Shown: positions 25,734 through 37,511 of the stretch, in pieces
Numbering within the stretch: the first letter of the stretch is position 1
Layout: the number at the start of each line of letters is the position of its first letter
From: Catellatospora sp. KI3
Lineage (GTDB): Bacteria > Actinomycetota > Actinomycetes > Mycobacteriales > Micromonosporaceae
Direction: 5' to 3'
DNA: 64,000 bases
NCBI RefSeq assembly: GCF_029948125.1
Contig: NZ_JASAMB010000018.1
Location: 1-64,000, forward strand
Translations under genes and position numbers: made by a program
The notes under the pieces: model-generated
The model's database searches: none
What the model saw: the letters and a program-made list of their open reading frames with translations, nothing else
Told to the model about the DNA's origin: nothing

Positions 25734-26222
25734 ATGCGGTCTGCCATCCGGGTCGCGGCCGGTGCTGCGGCGCTGGCGCTCGCGGGGCTGAGCGCGCCCG
25801 CGCCGGCGTACGCCGAGGGCGTCTTCGTGGAGGTCAACCCGAGCACGATCCAGGCGGGGTTCCAGGTCGCCATCAGGGCCAGCTGCGGCGACGCGCTGAA
25901 CAACGCCAAGGTGCACTCGGAGGCGTTCGGCGAGGTCACCGTCGAGCCGGTCAACGCGTACCTGATCGCCGCCGCGACCGTGCCCGAGCACAAGACGCCG
26001 CGCGGGTACACGGTGAAGCTGACCTGCCCCAGCCGGCAGACCGCCACCACCACGCTCTGGGTGGTCGGCGAGCACACCTCGCACCACGGCCCCGACACCG
26101 GCGGCGGGTTCCTGGCCGGTGACGACGGCAGCGCGCTGATCGGCGCGGGCGCGGCCGCGGTGGGCCTGGGCGCCGGGGTGGCGCTGCTGGCCCGGCGGCG
26201 CCGGACGATTCCGCAGGGCTGA
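25734..26222 (+). CDS. Cell-surface protein, candidate sortase substrate
   Basis: Exported protein of 162 residues. The signal peptide ends at PAYA (about residue 26). An Ig-like region with two conserved cysteines (ASCGDAL and KLTCPSR) spans about residues 30-120. The C terminus has HHGPDTGGGF, a hydrophobic helix (GAGAAAVGLGAGVALLA) and RRRR, the order of a cell-wall sorting signal. The pentapeptide reads GPDTG instead of LPxTG. ATG at 25734 is preceded by GGGGGA. It sits 3 nt upstream of a sortase gene, which supports a substrate role; LPxTG-less membrane anchoring is the alternative. Confidence 0.8.
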   Translation: MRSAIRVAAGAAALALAGLSAPAPAYAEGVFVEVNPSTIQAGFQVAIRASCGDALNNAKVHSEAFGEVTVEPVNAYLIAAATVPEHKTPRGYTVKLTCPSRQTATTTLWVVGEHTSHHGPDTGGGFLAGDDGSALIGAGAAAVGLGAGVALLARRRRTIPQG

Positions 26223-26225
26223 CCG

Positions 26226-26843
26226 GTGCGCGGCCGGTGGAGCCGCCCGCTGGCGCTGCTGCTGGTGCTGGCGGGGCTGTTCAGTGTCGGGATCGGACTG
26301 GGCCGGGCGCACGGCCTCTCGCTGGCCGAGCTGTTCCGCGGGCCGGGCAAGCCGCCGCCGGGCGAGTTCCCGGTGCTGGCGCCGAGCCGCCCGCTGCGCA
26401 TCGAGATCCCGTCGATCAAGGTGAAGGCGTACGTGCACGGCGTCGGCGTGGCCGCCGACGGCGCGGTCGCCACCCCCTCGCTGCTGCTGCGCAACGAGGC
26501 GGGCTGGTTCCAGCAGGGCCCGACGCCCGGCCAGTACGGGCCCGCGATCATCGTCGGGCACGTGGACACCAAGGACCGCCCCGGCGTCTTCCACCGGCTC
26601 AACGAGATGAAGCCGGGCCAGCGGATCGAGATCACCCGGCGCGACGGCAAGGTGGCGGTGTTCGAGGTCAACACGGTCGAGCGCTTCGCCAAGGACGCGC
26701 TGCCGGTCAAACGCGTCTACCAGGACTTCAGCCGCCCCGGACTACGGGTGATCACGTGCGGGGGCCGGTGGGTCGGCGGGAAGCTCGGCTACGCCGACAA
26801 CATCGTGGTGTTCGCGAGCCTGGTCAGCACGCGCAAGGGGTGA
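26226..26843 (+). CDS. Class F sortase
   Basis: Membrane-bound transpeptidase of 205 residues. An N-terminal signal anchor (PLALLLVLAGLFSVGIGLG) precedes a proline-rich linker and the sortase beta-barrel (residues 55-205). The catalytic His is in IIVGHVDTKD and the catalytic Cys in LRVITCGG. The VFHRLNEMKPGQRIEI segment is typical of actinobacterial class E/F enzymes. GTG at 26226 follows the upstream stop by 3 nt, so it is co-transcribed with the candidate substrate. It ends just before the convergent HNH gene. Confidence 0.92.
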   Translation: MRGRWSRPLALLLVLAGLFSVGIGLGRAHGLSLAELFRGPGKPPPGEFPVLAPSRPLRIEIPSIKVKAYVHGVGVAADGAVATPSLLLRNEAGWFQQGPTPGQYGPAIIVGHVDTKDRPGVFHRLNEMKPGQRIEITRRDGKVAVFEVNTVERFAKDALPVKRVYQDFSRPGLRVITCGGRWVGGKLGYADNIVVFASLVSTRKG

Positions 26844-26846
26844 CGG

Positions 26847-27365
26847 TCAGACCGGTTCGAGCCACTGCGCCCAGCGCGGGTCGGGGGCCCGGTGGCCGAG
26901 CACCCGCCAGATGATGCCGTGCGGCACCGCCGGCTTGACCGGCAGCCGCCAGCCGAGGTCGGCCAGGGTCTTGTCGCCCTTGTGGTGGTTGCACCGGGCG
27001 CACGCGGCGACCACGTTCTCCCAGGCGTGCGGGCCGCCCTTGGAGCGCGGGTGCACGTGGTCGATGGTCTCGGCCGGACCCTGGCAGTAGACGCAGCGCC
27101 CGCCGTCGCGGGCGAAGATGGCCCGCCGGGACAGGCCCACCGAGGTCCGGTACGGCACCCGGACGAAGCGGGTCAGCCGGGCGACCAGCGGCACCGGCAC
27201 GTCGTGGCGGGAGCTGTGCAGCACCCCGTCGCCGTCGGCGACGCAGACGGCCTTGCCGGAGAGGATGAGGATGGCGGCCCGACGCACGGACACGACACAC
27301 AGCGGCTCATAGGTCGCGTTGAGGAGCAACGCGGCGGAAGAGGCTGTGGGTCGTATGTCAGGCAT
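26847..27365 (-). CDS. HNH endonuclease-domain protein
   Basis: Protein of 172 residues with a C-terminal HNH nuclease domain: CVYCQGPAETIDHVHPRSKGG (zinc Cys pair and catalytic DH), then ENVVAACARCNHHKGDKT (Asn, second zinc Cys pair, His). The N-terminal part (LLLNATYEPLCVVSVRRAAILILSGKA) is the segment that precedes HNH in a conserved actinobacterial family often annotated as HNH endonuclease. Its cellular role, DNA repair or defence, is not established. ATG at 27365 is chosen over GTG at 27374 because GAGGG is correctly spaced. Confidence 0.88.
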   Translation of the reverse strand: MPDIRPTASSAALLLNATYEPLCVVSVRRAAILILSGKAVCVADGDGVLHSSRHDVPVPLVARLTRFVRVPYRTSVGLSRRAIFARDGGRCVYCQGPAETIDHVHPRSKGGPHAWENVVAACARCNHHKGDKTLADLGWRLPVKPAVPHGIIWRVLGHRAPDPRWAQWLEPV

Positions 27366-27749
27366 CGGTATCACCCTCTATCACCAAGGGCCTGACGCCG
27401 GGGCCTCAGATCCCACCTGTCACTGTGACCATCGTCCCCGATAGATCGGGTGATCGCACCTACAATTTGCGGCCCTACTGTGAATTCTCGGCGGCAATCA
27501 GCCCAGCTCATGGGCATTTGCGAGATTAATCCCCGAAGATCGCGCCGCGAGAACACCGGCGCGGTGGGCCACTGGAGGCCGCACGCGCGTCGGGCGCCGC
27601 ATCCGCCGTCCCAAAACCGGCCCACGCGCCCCGCGACCAATGCGGACGGTCGCTAATCTAGTGCCGCCCGCGGAAGCCGCCGACGGGGGGTGGCCGGCCG
27701 GCACGATACCCTGGGCTCTCGCCACCGACCGACGAGGTAGTACGCCGAT
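27366..27749. promoter_or_regulatory. Divergent intergenic region, no gene seen
   Basis: 384 bp between the divergent HNH and mscS genes, with lower GC than the flanks. It holds an inverted repeat CCCGAT-AG-ATCGGG (27437-27450) followed by a -10-like TACAAT (27461-27466). No coding potential was convincing on either strand. It probably contains promoters for both flanking genes. Confidence 0.4.
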
Positions 27750-28823
27750 ATGCTGCTCAGTAAGCTCGCCCTGCTGGTGCTGGACCCGACGAGCGCCCCC
27801 ACGCCGTCGGCCACGGGCTCGCCGACGCCGTCCGCCCAGTGCATGGGCGACGACCTCTGCAAGAGCCTCTACAACCTCACCGACTCGATCTGGCTGGCCG
27901 ACGGCGGCTTCTACCTGCTGATCAAGCCGCTGCGCATCCTCGCGATCATCCTGGGCGCCATGATCGCCCGCGCGGTGATCAGCCACTTCATCATGAACGT
28001 GGTCAAGCGGGCCTCGGCGGGCAAGGCGCCGACGATGCTGCGGCCGCTGCGGGAGAAGATCCCCACCTCGGTCGTCAACGCCACCACGGTCTTCCCCGAG
28101 CGCCGCCGCCAGCGGGCCGAGGCGATCGGCTCGGTGCTCAAGAGCATGGTGACGGTCGGCGTCTTCTCCATCGCCTTCCTGATCGTGCTGAGCGAGTTCG
28201 GCATCGACCTGGCCCCGCTCATCGCCAGCCTCGGCATCGCCGGCGTGGCGCTCGGCTTCGGCGCGCAGACGCTGGTCAAGGACCTGATCGCGGGCCTGTT
28301 CATGCTGCTGGAGGACCAGTACGGCGTGGGCGACGTGGTCGACACGGGCGAGGCGGTCGGCGTGGTCGAGTCGGTCGGCCTGCGCACCATCACCGTGCGC
28401 GACGCGCGCGGCGTGCTCTGGTACGTGCGCAACGGCGAGATCATCCGGATCGGCAACAAGAGCCAGGGCTGGGCCCAGGTGATGGTCGACGTCCCGATCG
28501 GCTTCGTCGGCGTCGAGGAGGCCACCGGCGTGCTGCGGCAGGCCGTGGCGACGTTCGCGGCCGACCCGGAGTTCGCCGGGGACTTCATCGACCCGCCGCA
28601 GGTGCTGGGCGTGGAGAGCATCAGCGTCGACGGCGCGGTGCTGCGCACCATCTGCAAGACCTCGGCCGACAAGCAGTGGATCGTGCAGCGGGAGCTGCGG
28701 CGGCGGCTCACCGAGGCGCTCGAGGCGTCGGGCATCGCGGCGCAGATGCAGGCCGCCCGGACGCTGCGTGCGGCGGTGCCCCCGGAGGAGGGAACGGTCG
28801 TCGCAGCCGAGTCGGCTAGCTGA
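27750..28823 (+). CDS. Small-conductance mechanosensitive channel (MscS family)
   Basis: Inner-membrane tension-gated channel of 357 residues. Three membrane segments are visible: FYLLIKPLRILAIILGAMIA (about 51-70), SMVTVGVFSIAFLIVLSEF (about 131-149), and the pore-lining Gly/Ala helix LIASLGIAGVALGFGAQTL (about 155-173). The beta domain follows (DLIAGLFMLLEDQYGVGDVV and RDARGVLWYVRNGEI). An N-terminal Pro/Ser/Thr-rich stretch with CMGDDLC is unusual and may be periplasmic. ATG at 27750 is preceded by CGAGGTAG. It is a single gene. Confidence 0.93.
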   Translation: MLLSKLALLVLDPTSAPTPSATGSPTPSAQCMGDDLCKSLYNLTDSIWLADGGFYLLIKPLRILAIILGAMIARAVISHFIMNVVKRASAGKAPTMLRPLREKIPTSVVNATTVFPERRRQRAEAIGSVLKSMVTVGVFSIAFLIVLSEFGIDLAPLIASLGIAGVALGFGAQTLVKDLIAGLFMLLEDQYGVGDVVDTGEAVGVVESVGLRTITVRDARGVLWYVRNGEIIRIGNKSQGWAQVMVDVPIGFVGVEEATGVLRQAVATFAADPEFAGDFIDPPQVLGVESISVDGAVLRTICKTSADKQWIVQRELRRRLTEALEASGIAAQMQAARTLRAAVPPEEGTVVAAESAS

Positions 28824-28979
28824 CCGACCACCAGGGCATCAACCGTAGAGGCTAGCGCTTTATCCACCGATCGGGCAGAATCTACCGTCGAGATCCCTAC
28901 CGGGACGGCCATTCGACGTGAACGTACGACAGGATGACGTTCCTCGACACCCACGTCGTGATCGATGGAGGTCCATCCG

Positions 28980-30329
28980 GTGGTGCACCCCTCCGCCCCC
29001 ACCAACGCATCACCGCCGAACGACCCACCGGCGCAGGTCACCACGGCCGCCTCGCAACCCGAGCGGCGGGCAACCTTCAGCGACGTGCTCGCCGACCGCG
29101 AGTACCGGGGGATCCTCTGCGCGGGGGCGCTGTCCTGGCTGGGCGACTACCTGGCCAAGGCCGCCGTCACCGCGCTGGTCTTCGACCAGACCCGCTCGGC
29201 GGGCGCGGCGGCGGCCACCTTCGCCATCAGCTTCGCACCGTGGCTGCTGCTCGGGCCGCTGCTGAGCGCGGTCGCCGACCGGTACCCGTACCGCAATGTC
29301 ATGATCGTCAGCGACGTGGCCCGGATGGTCCTGATCGCGCTGGTCGCCGTGCCCGGCCTGCCCCTGCCCGTGCTGATCGGCCTGCTGTTCCTGACCGCCC
29401 TGGGCAACCCGCCGTACGACTCGGCCCGCTCCGCGCTGCTGTCGCAGGTCTTCTCCGGCGACCGCCTGGTGCTGGGCATCTCCCTCAACCTCAGCCTCAA
29501 CCAGACCGCGCAGATCGTCGGCTACCTGGCCGGCGGCGTGCTCGCGGCGCTCAGCCCGCGCCTGGCGCTGGGACTGGACGCCGCCACCTTCGCGGTCTCG
29601 GCCCTGGTGCTGTGGACCATGGTCGCCCACCGCCCGGCCGTCAACGCCCGGTCCACCCGCCGCAACCTGGTCCGCGAGACCGGCGACGGCTTCGCGATCG
29701 TGTTCGGCACGGCCGCGCTGCGCGGCATCGCGGTGCTCGTCTTCACCTCGATGCTGTTCGCGATCGTGCCCGAGGGCCTGGCCGTCGTCTGGGCCCACCA
29801 CCTCGAACCGAACGGCGATCCGGCCGAGGTCGGCTTCAACCAGGGTCTGATCATGCTGGCCAGCCCGGTCGGCTACGTGCTGGGCGGCCTGCTGGTCGGC
29901 CGCCTGATCGCACCGGAGACCAGGCGCCGCCTGATCCGCCCGCTGGCCCTGGTCGCCGCGCTGTCGCTGGTGCCGGCGCTGGCCGATCCGCCCCTGTTCA
30001 CCGTGTGCGTCATGGCCGCCGTCTGCGGCTTCTGCATCGCCGGCATGATGCCCGCCGCCAACGGCCTGTTCGTGCAGGCGCTGCCCAATCAGTACCGGGC
30101 GCGGGCCTTCGGGGTGATGCAGACCGGGGTGCAGCTGCTGCAGGGCGCCTCGGTCCTGGTCACCGGCATGCTCGCCAACCACTGGCCGCTGCACCAGGTC
30201 ATCGGCCTGTGGAGTGTGGCCGGGGTGGTGCTGATCCTGGTGGCGCTCAGCGCCTGGCCCGCCGCGGACCTCTTCACCGCCGCCATCGAGCGGGCTCGCC
30301 GCCTGAACGAGGCTCCGGTCGCCGGGTAA
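28980..30329 (+). CDS. Major facilitator superfamily transporter
   Basis: Twelve-helix exporter-like MFS protein of about 449 residues. Around 40 hydrophilic N-terminal residues are followed by helix 1 (YRGILCAGALSWLGDYLAKAA). The cytosolic loop SAVADRYPYRNVMIV corresponds to the motif A position, and the last helix ends near LVALSAWPAADLF. It resembles MFS proteins related to enterobactin or macrolide efflux; the substrate is unknown. GTG at 28980 is chosen since GGAGG sits 8 nt upstream; ATG at 28965 would overlap that site. glbO begins 10 nt downstream, suggesting an operon. Confidence 0.88.
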   Translation: MVHPSAPTNASPPNDPPAQVTTAASQPERRATFSDVLADREYRGILCAGALSWLGDYLAKAAVTALVFDQTRSAGAAAATFAISFAPWLLLGPLLSAVADRYPYRNVMIVSDVARMVLIALVAVPGLPLPVLIGLLFLTALGNPPYDSARSALLSQVFSGDRLVLGISLNLSLNQTAQIVGYLAGGVLAALSPRLALGLDAATFAVSALVLWTMVAHRPAVNARSTRRNLVRETGDGFAIVFGTAALRGIAVLVFTSMLFAIVPEGLAVVWAHHLEPNGDPAEVGFNQGLIMLASPVGYVLGGLLVGRLIAPETRRRLIRPLALVAALSLVPALADPPLFTVCVMAAVCGFCIAGMMPAANGLFVQALPNQYRARAFGVMQTGVQLLQGASVLVTGMLANHWPLHQVIGLWSVAGVVLILVALSAWPAADLFTAAIERARRLNEAPVAG

Positions 30330-30339
30330 CCTGGGCCGG

Positions 30340-30747
30340 GTGAGCGAACAGACCGCCCCCGCGACGCAGACGCCGCCGAACTACTTCGAACTGCTCGGCG
30401 GAGAGGACACCTTCCGGCTGCTCGTGGACGAGTTCTACGCCGGGGTGGCCGCCGACCCGGTGCTGCGGCCGATGTACCCGGAGGAGGACCTCGGCCCCGC
30501 CAACGACCGGCTGCGCAAGTTCCTCGTCCAGTACTGGGGTGGCCCGACCACGTACCAGCAGGAGCGCGGCCACCCGCGCCTGCGCATGCGCCACGCCCCG
30601 TTCGTCATCGGCAGCACCGAACGCGACGCCTGGCTGCGCCACATGCGCCACGCCGTCGACGTCCTGGACCTCTCCCCCGAGCTGGACCAGCTCCTCTGGG
30701 ACTACCTCGAGCGCGCCGCCTTCTTCATGGTCAACGCCGAGCACTGA
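30340..30747 (+). CDS. glbO: Group II truncated haemoglobin (GlbO type)
   Basis: Haem protein of 135 residues close to mycobacterial GlbO: FYAGVAADPVLRPMYPEEDL, LRKFLVQYWGGP and GHPRLRMRHAPFVIG, with the proximal His in the RMRHAPF segment and the group II Trp in ERDAWLRHM. Such proteins bind O2 and help with NO or peroxide detoxification and respiration. A 12-residue Thr/Pro-rich N-terminal extension precedes the globin fold. GTG at 30340 follows the MFS stop by 10 nt. A family-4 palindromic element starts 14 nt after the stop. Confidence 0.95.
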   Translation: MSEQTAPATQTPPNYFELLGGEDTFRLLVDEFYAGVAADPVLRPMYPEEDLGPANDRLRKFLVQYWGGPTTYQQERGHPRLRMRHAPFVIGSTERDAWLRHMRHAVDVLDLSPELDQLLWDYLERAAFFMVNAEH

Positions 30748-30760
30748 GCGCGTCCGGCCG

Positions 30761-30813
30761 TAAGGAAGGGACCCTTCTTATCGGTATGTGACGTATAAGG
30801 GCCCCTTCTTAAC
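30761..30813 (+). repeat. Family-4 double-palindrome element, copy 1
   Basis: 53-bp element. The left half TAAGGAAGGGACCCTTCTTA is itself palindromic, and the right half ends AAGGGCCCCTTCTTAAC. The two halves are also inverted copies of each other around a 13-nt centre, so one long hairpin or two short ones can form. It starts 14 nt after the glbO stop. Other copies are at 40060, 47929 and 60770. It probably acts as a terminator or REP-like element. Confidence 0.88.
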
Positions 30814-30888
30814 ACCGCCGGGCCGCTCACAGCGGCCTGGAGCCTCGTTAGACCGGGTGGAGACCCCGGACAACGAGGAGACATCCTG

Positions 30889-32154
30889 ATGCGCCGTCGC
30901 GTCATATCGCTGGCCGCCCTGGCCGTGCTGGCCGCCGTGGGGGCGGCCGCCGCACCGGAGGCCCTCGCCAGGCCGCGCGCGGCAGACACCGTCGGCGAGG
31001 ACCCCGTCGACTGGACGCCGCACGTCCTCGACGGCGAGGTCGAGGCGATCACGGTGGTCGGCGACACCGTCGTGGTGGGCGGCGAGTTCAGCACCGTCGT
31101 GGACAGCGAGGTCGAGTATCAGTACGAGCGCCGCAACATCTTCGCCTTCGACCTGCGTACCGGCGCGGTGCTCGACTTCGCCCCCGACGTCGACGGCGAG
31201 GTGATGTCGCTGGCCCCGGGCCCGGACGGCTCCGTGTTCGTGGGCGGGGCGTTCCAGGGGATCGACGGCCGGTACGGGCGCGGTCTGGCCCGGCTGGACC
31301 TGGCCACCGGCGAACCGGTCGAGGGCTTCGACGCGATGATCAACTGGGGTGACGTACGCGCCCTGGTGCCCAGCGGCGGCTGGCTCTACCTGGCGGGCTC
31401 GTTCAGCGCCGTCGACGACGTGGCGCGGCTGGGGCTGGCCCGGATCGACCCCGACACCGGCGCGGTCGACCCCCGCTTCGACGCCCGGCTGTCCGCGCCG
31501 GAGATCGGCCGAGTGAAGGTCGAGGACATCGCGATCACGCCGTCAGGCGACCGGCTGCTGGCCGTCGGCGCGTTCACCCGGGTCGGGTCCACGCGGCGGG
31601 TACAGGCGGCGATGTTCGACCTGACCAGGCCGAAGGCGACGCTGGCGCCCTGGTCGACCGACGCGTACACGCCGCTGTGCCGGGACGGGTTCGACACGTA
31701 CATGCGCGGGGCGGACTTCTCGCCGGACGGCGGGTACCTGGTCATCGTGACCACGGGACGGCTCAGCGGGCGGCGGCTGACCTGCGACACCGCGGCGCGG
31801 TTCGAGACGTACGCGCCGGGGCGGACCGATCCGACCTGGGTCAACCACACCGGCGGCGACTCGCTGTACGCCGTGGAGATCATCGGCGGCGCGGTGTACG
31901 TCGGCGGGCACCAGCGCTGGCTGGACAACCCGTACGGCCACGAGTCGGAGGGGCCGGGTGCGGTGTCGCGGCCCGGTGTCGGCGCGATCCACCCGGAGAC
32001 GGGCATGGCGCTGCCGTGGAACCCGACGCGCACCCGCGGCGTGGGCGTGAAGGCGTTCGCGGCGACCCCGCTGGGCCTGCTGGTGGGCTCGGACACCGAC
32101 GAACTCGGCCGGGAGTTCCACGGCCGCGTGGGGCTGTTCCCCCGCCCCGAGTGA
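30889..32154 (+). CDS. Secreted beta-propeller protein
   Basis: Exported protein of 421 residues. The signal peptide spans residues 1-28 (RRRVISLAALAVLAAVG to EALA). The mature chain consists of repeated blades carrying VGGEF/VGGAF/LAGSF-type strands followed by LARLDLATGEP-type turns, as in delta-60/WD-like extracellular propellers. Four or more repeats are visible between residues 45 and 240 and again at 320-415. No catalytic motif was found. ATG at 30889 has GAGGAG 9 nt upstream. It is monocistronic, between a family-4 element and a family-3 hairpin. An extracellular binding role is plausible but unproven. Confidence 0.85.
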   Translation: MRRRVISLAALAVLAAVGAAAAPEALARPRAADTVGEDPVDWTPHVLDGEVEAITVVGDTVVVGGEFSTVVDSEVEYQYERRNIFAFDLRTGAVLDFAPDVDGEVMSLAPGPDGSVFVGGAFQGIDGRYGRGLARLDLATGEPVEGFDAMINWGDVRALVPSGGWLYLAGSFSAVDDVARLGLARIDPDTGAVDPRFDARLSAPEIGRVKVEDIAITPSGDRLLAVGAFTRVGSTRRVQAAMFDLTRPKATLAPWSTDAYTPLCRDGFDTYMRGADFSPDGGYLVIVTTGRLSGRRLTCDTAARFETYAPGRTDPTWVNHTGGDSLYAVEIIGGAVYVGGHQRWLDNPYGHESEGPGAVSRPGVGAIHPETGMALPWNPTRTRGVGVKAFAATPLGLLVGSDTDELGREFHGRVGLFPRPE

Positions 32155-32183
32155 CCCGCCCCGGGCGGCGCCCCGCTAAATAC

Positions 32184-32244
32184 AGACGTTGGCCTATCTC
32201 ATCGAGTGTGCGAGGATCGGACTCGTTGAGATAGGCCAACGTCT
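32184..32244. terminator. Family-3 long hairpin, copy 1 (bidirectional terminator)
   Basis: A 24-bp stem with one mismatch (AGACGTTGGCCTATCTCA and complement) and a 13-nt loop lie between convergent genes, 29 nt past the propeller stop. The core TGGCCTATCT...AGATAGGCCA is shared with the hairpin at 48853-48942. Confidence 0.85.
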
Positions 32245-32342
32245 ATGACAAAACGGGCGTGGGGCGCTGCGGGCGGAGTGCGGAGGGGCGTCCGGGCGCT
32301 GACCGGTATACCGCCACGGTGCGAGGGTGGCGGGGCCGGGGG

Positions 32343-32927
32343 TCAGAGCAGCAGGCCGCCGTCGGAGTGCATCCAGTCGACGAAGGTCGTCGACACCGAG
32401 GCCGCGCAGTCCAGGATCTCCATCAGCAGCGCGTCGTGCGCCCCGGAGCGCAGCGGCACCTGCCACTCGGCGTAGATCGGCAGCTGGCCGCGCTCGGTCG
32501 GGTCGCCCACGTACGCCTTGGCGAAGCGGCGGGTGTGGTTCCACTCGTTGACGGCGCGGTAGGCCAGGTCGGCCAGCTCCGGCGGGACGGTGGCGTGCGG
32601 CCGGGCGCGGATCACCAGGATCTCGTCGTCGGGCCCCTCGACCGCGAACAGCAGCGCGTGCCGCTCCCACAGCGCGAGCAGGCTCTCCTCGCCGTCGGAC
32701 AGGTACCGGATGTCGAGCAGGTCGAGCGTGGCCGCGATGCGGCGCAGGTTGACCGGTGGGGTCTCACTGACCGCCAGCTTGGTAGGGGCCGGTGGCAGAC
32801 TGTCCATCATGGACAGATCGTCCGGCACTTCGAAGAGCCCACGCTGCTGCGGGACGACCCGTTGCCGAGCCGTGCTCGCCGCCGCGGACTGCCCCCGCCA
32901 TCCGCGTTGCCATGAGAACCAAGCCAT
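32343..32927 (-). CDS. YbjN-domain protein
   Basis: Cytosolic protein of 194 residues with a YbjN fold, related to type III secretion chaperones, from about residue 58 to 190: IAATLDLLDIRYLSDGEESLLALWERHALLFAVEG, then RAVNEWNHTRRFAKAYV and a final acidic SVSTTFVDWMHSDGG. The first 55 residues are basic and low in structure (WFSWQRGWRGQ). ATG at 32927 is preceded by AGGAG 8 nt upstream. Two YbjN proteins commonly occur side by side in actinobacteria, but only one is seen here. Function is unknown. Confidence 0.85.
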   Translation of the reverse strand: MAWFSWQRGWRGQSAAASTARQRVVPQQRGLFEVPDDLSMMDSLPPAPTKLAVSETPPVNLRRIAATLDLLDIRYLSDGEESLLALWERHALLFAVEGPDDEILVIRARPHATVPPELADLAYRAVNEWNHTRRFAKAYVGDPTERGQLPIYAEWQVPLRSGAHDALLMEILDCAASVSTTFVDWMHSDGGLLL

Positions 32928-33086
32928 CGCTCATGCTCCTGTCCGACGTAGCTTGATGCCGACCAGATAAGTGCTGAGGGAGAGCAAATGCCTACCCTCA
33001 GTTCATCCCCCGGCGAGAGGCTACCCGGACAGCCGCCTTCCGTCATCCCCTTACCGGCCGTCCCAGGCTAAATGAACTAGCCGTGA

Positions 33087-33728
33087 TCAACCAATAGGAC
33101 GAGAGGCGATCGGTCGTACAGTCAATGCCGAGGTGGCCCGGATCCAAGCCGTACCAAAGGAAGCGGCCAAACCGGTCCAGGGTCCGGCGGTGACTACGCT
33201 CACCTGGCCTGATGTGCCGAGGAAGCCCATCCGCACCACAGCCTGGACCAGCCGCTGCGGTACAGAAAAGGGTACATCGTCTATATCGGACTTTCCGGTG
33301 ATGACAACGTGGTCAAGGAGTGCGTCGCGCAACATCCGCTGCCCGACGGCCCGACCGCGCAGCCCGTCGGACTCGACCTCGCGCAGCGTCGCCGCGGCCG
33401 CCGCGGCCGCCTGGCGCACCACCTCGACCGGCAGCGACTCCAGCACCCGGCCCGCCGCCGGGGGCAGCGGCTGCCGCCAGTCGCCGTCGCGGCGCGGCGG
33501 CTCGGCGGCGCCGGACAGCAGCGCCGCGGCCGTGGTGACCCGGTCGTCGGGGACCGGGCCGTCGACGGTACGGGTCACCAGCACGCCCCACGGCAGCGCC
33601 GCCCACAGCGCGGTGCGCCCGGCCCCCGCCGGGCGCAGCCGCACCAGAGCCGCCGGGTCCAGCCGGACCAGGCGGCTCAGGAACGCGCCCGCGTCGGCGG
33701 CCGGTGCGGTGCCCGAGGGGGCGGACAC
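33087..33728 (-). CDS. Conserved hypothetical protein
   Basis: Protein of 213 residues with no recognised domain. It is Ala/Arg/Val-rich, mostly helical in character, with AAGRVLESLPVEVVRQAAAAA in the middle and a more polar C-terminal half (LLDHVVITGKSDIDDVPFSVP). There is no signal peptide or clear membrane helix. GTG at 33728 lies 5 nt after the stop of the upstream thioesterase gene, so the two are likely an operon. The 3' third has noticeably lower GC than the first two thirds. Confidence 0.7.
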   Translation of the reverse strand: MSAPSGTAPAADAGAFLSRLVRLDPAALVRLRPAGAGRTALWAALPWGVLVTRTVDGPVPDDRVTTAAALLSGAAEPPRRDGDWRQPLPPAAGRVLESLPVEVVRQAAAAAAATLREVESDGLRGRAVGQRMLRDALLDHVVITGKSDIDDVPFSVPQRLVQAVVRMGFLGTSGQVSVVTAGPWTGLAASFGTAWIRATSALTVRPIASRPIG

Positions 33729-33733
33729 GGTGC

Positions 33734-34135
33734 TCAACTGACCAGCCACGGCTTGAGGAAGGCCTGCTCGCCCTCGGTGAGCCGGCGCGGGCGGCGGCGT
33801 TCGAGGTCGTACGGGACCAGCACGGTCTTGGCCCGGCTGGCCAGCAGGTCCCCGTCGAACAGCTCGTAGCAGATGGTGAACCGCGACGCCTTGAGGTCGT
33901 CGACCCACAGCTCGATGCGCACCGGGTCGCCGTAGTCGACCGGGCGCAGGTAATCCACCTCGTGCCGGGAGACCACGATCCCGTCCTCGAACGAGGTGAC
34001 CCCCGCCTCGCGGGCGCCGACGAACATCATCGCGACACGCGCCTCCTCGTACAGGGTGAGGAAGCGGGCGTTGTTGACGTGCCCGTACGCGTCAAGATCG
34101 GACCAGCGCAGCGCGCAGTGGTAGGTGAACCTCAT
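33734..34135 (-). CDS. Acyl-CoA thioesterase, hotdog fold (4-HBT/YbgC family)
   Basis: Cytosolic thioesterase of 133 residues. It starts FTYHCALRWSDLDAYGHVNNARFLTLYEEAR, the classical hotdog helix with the catalytic Asp (SDLDAYGHVN), followed by VVSRHEVDYLRPVDYGDPVRIELWV. Actinobacterial homologues hydrolyse acyl-CoA, but the natural substrate is unknown. ATG at 34135 has GAGGCGG upstream; ATG at 34153 would add six residues and has a poorer site. It lies 66 nt after ettA and immediately before a hypothetical gene on the same strand. Confidence 0.9.
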   Translation of the reverse strand: MRFTYHCALRWSDLDAYGHVNNARFLTLYEEARVAMMFVGAREAGVTSFEDGIVVSRHEVDYLRPVDYGDPVRIELWVDDLKASRFTICYELFDGDLLASRAKTVLVPYDLERRRPRRLTEGEQAFLKPWLVS

Positions 34136-34201
34136 CGATGCCGCCTCAGTCATGGGTGTCGCCCGGCGGTCGTGACCGCCGGGCGACCTGGTGGATCTTC
34201 G

Positions 34202-35878
<1,677 letters not shown>

Positions 35879-36086
35879 GGGTGGGCCAACCCCCTTCAGA
35901 CAGACTTCCGCTCCATCATCCCAGGCCACCGGGGCGACCTCCGCATCGGGTGGGTTGTGATCAATGTCCCCCGCTGGGATTATCGCGACGTATTGCGGTC
36001 ATCACCGTGCCGATGATCCATCTTCCGGATTGCGCCAGTAGTCTCAAAGGATGGCCAACGGTCAACCGATCGGAGGAGAGGCCGCG

Positions 36087-37507
<1,421 letters not shown>

Positions 37508-37511
<4 letters not shown>

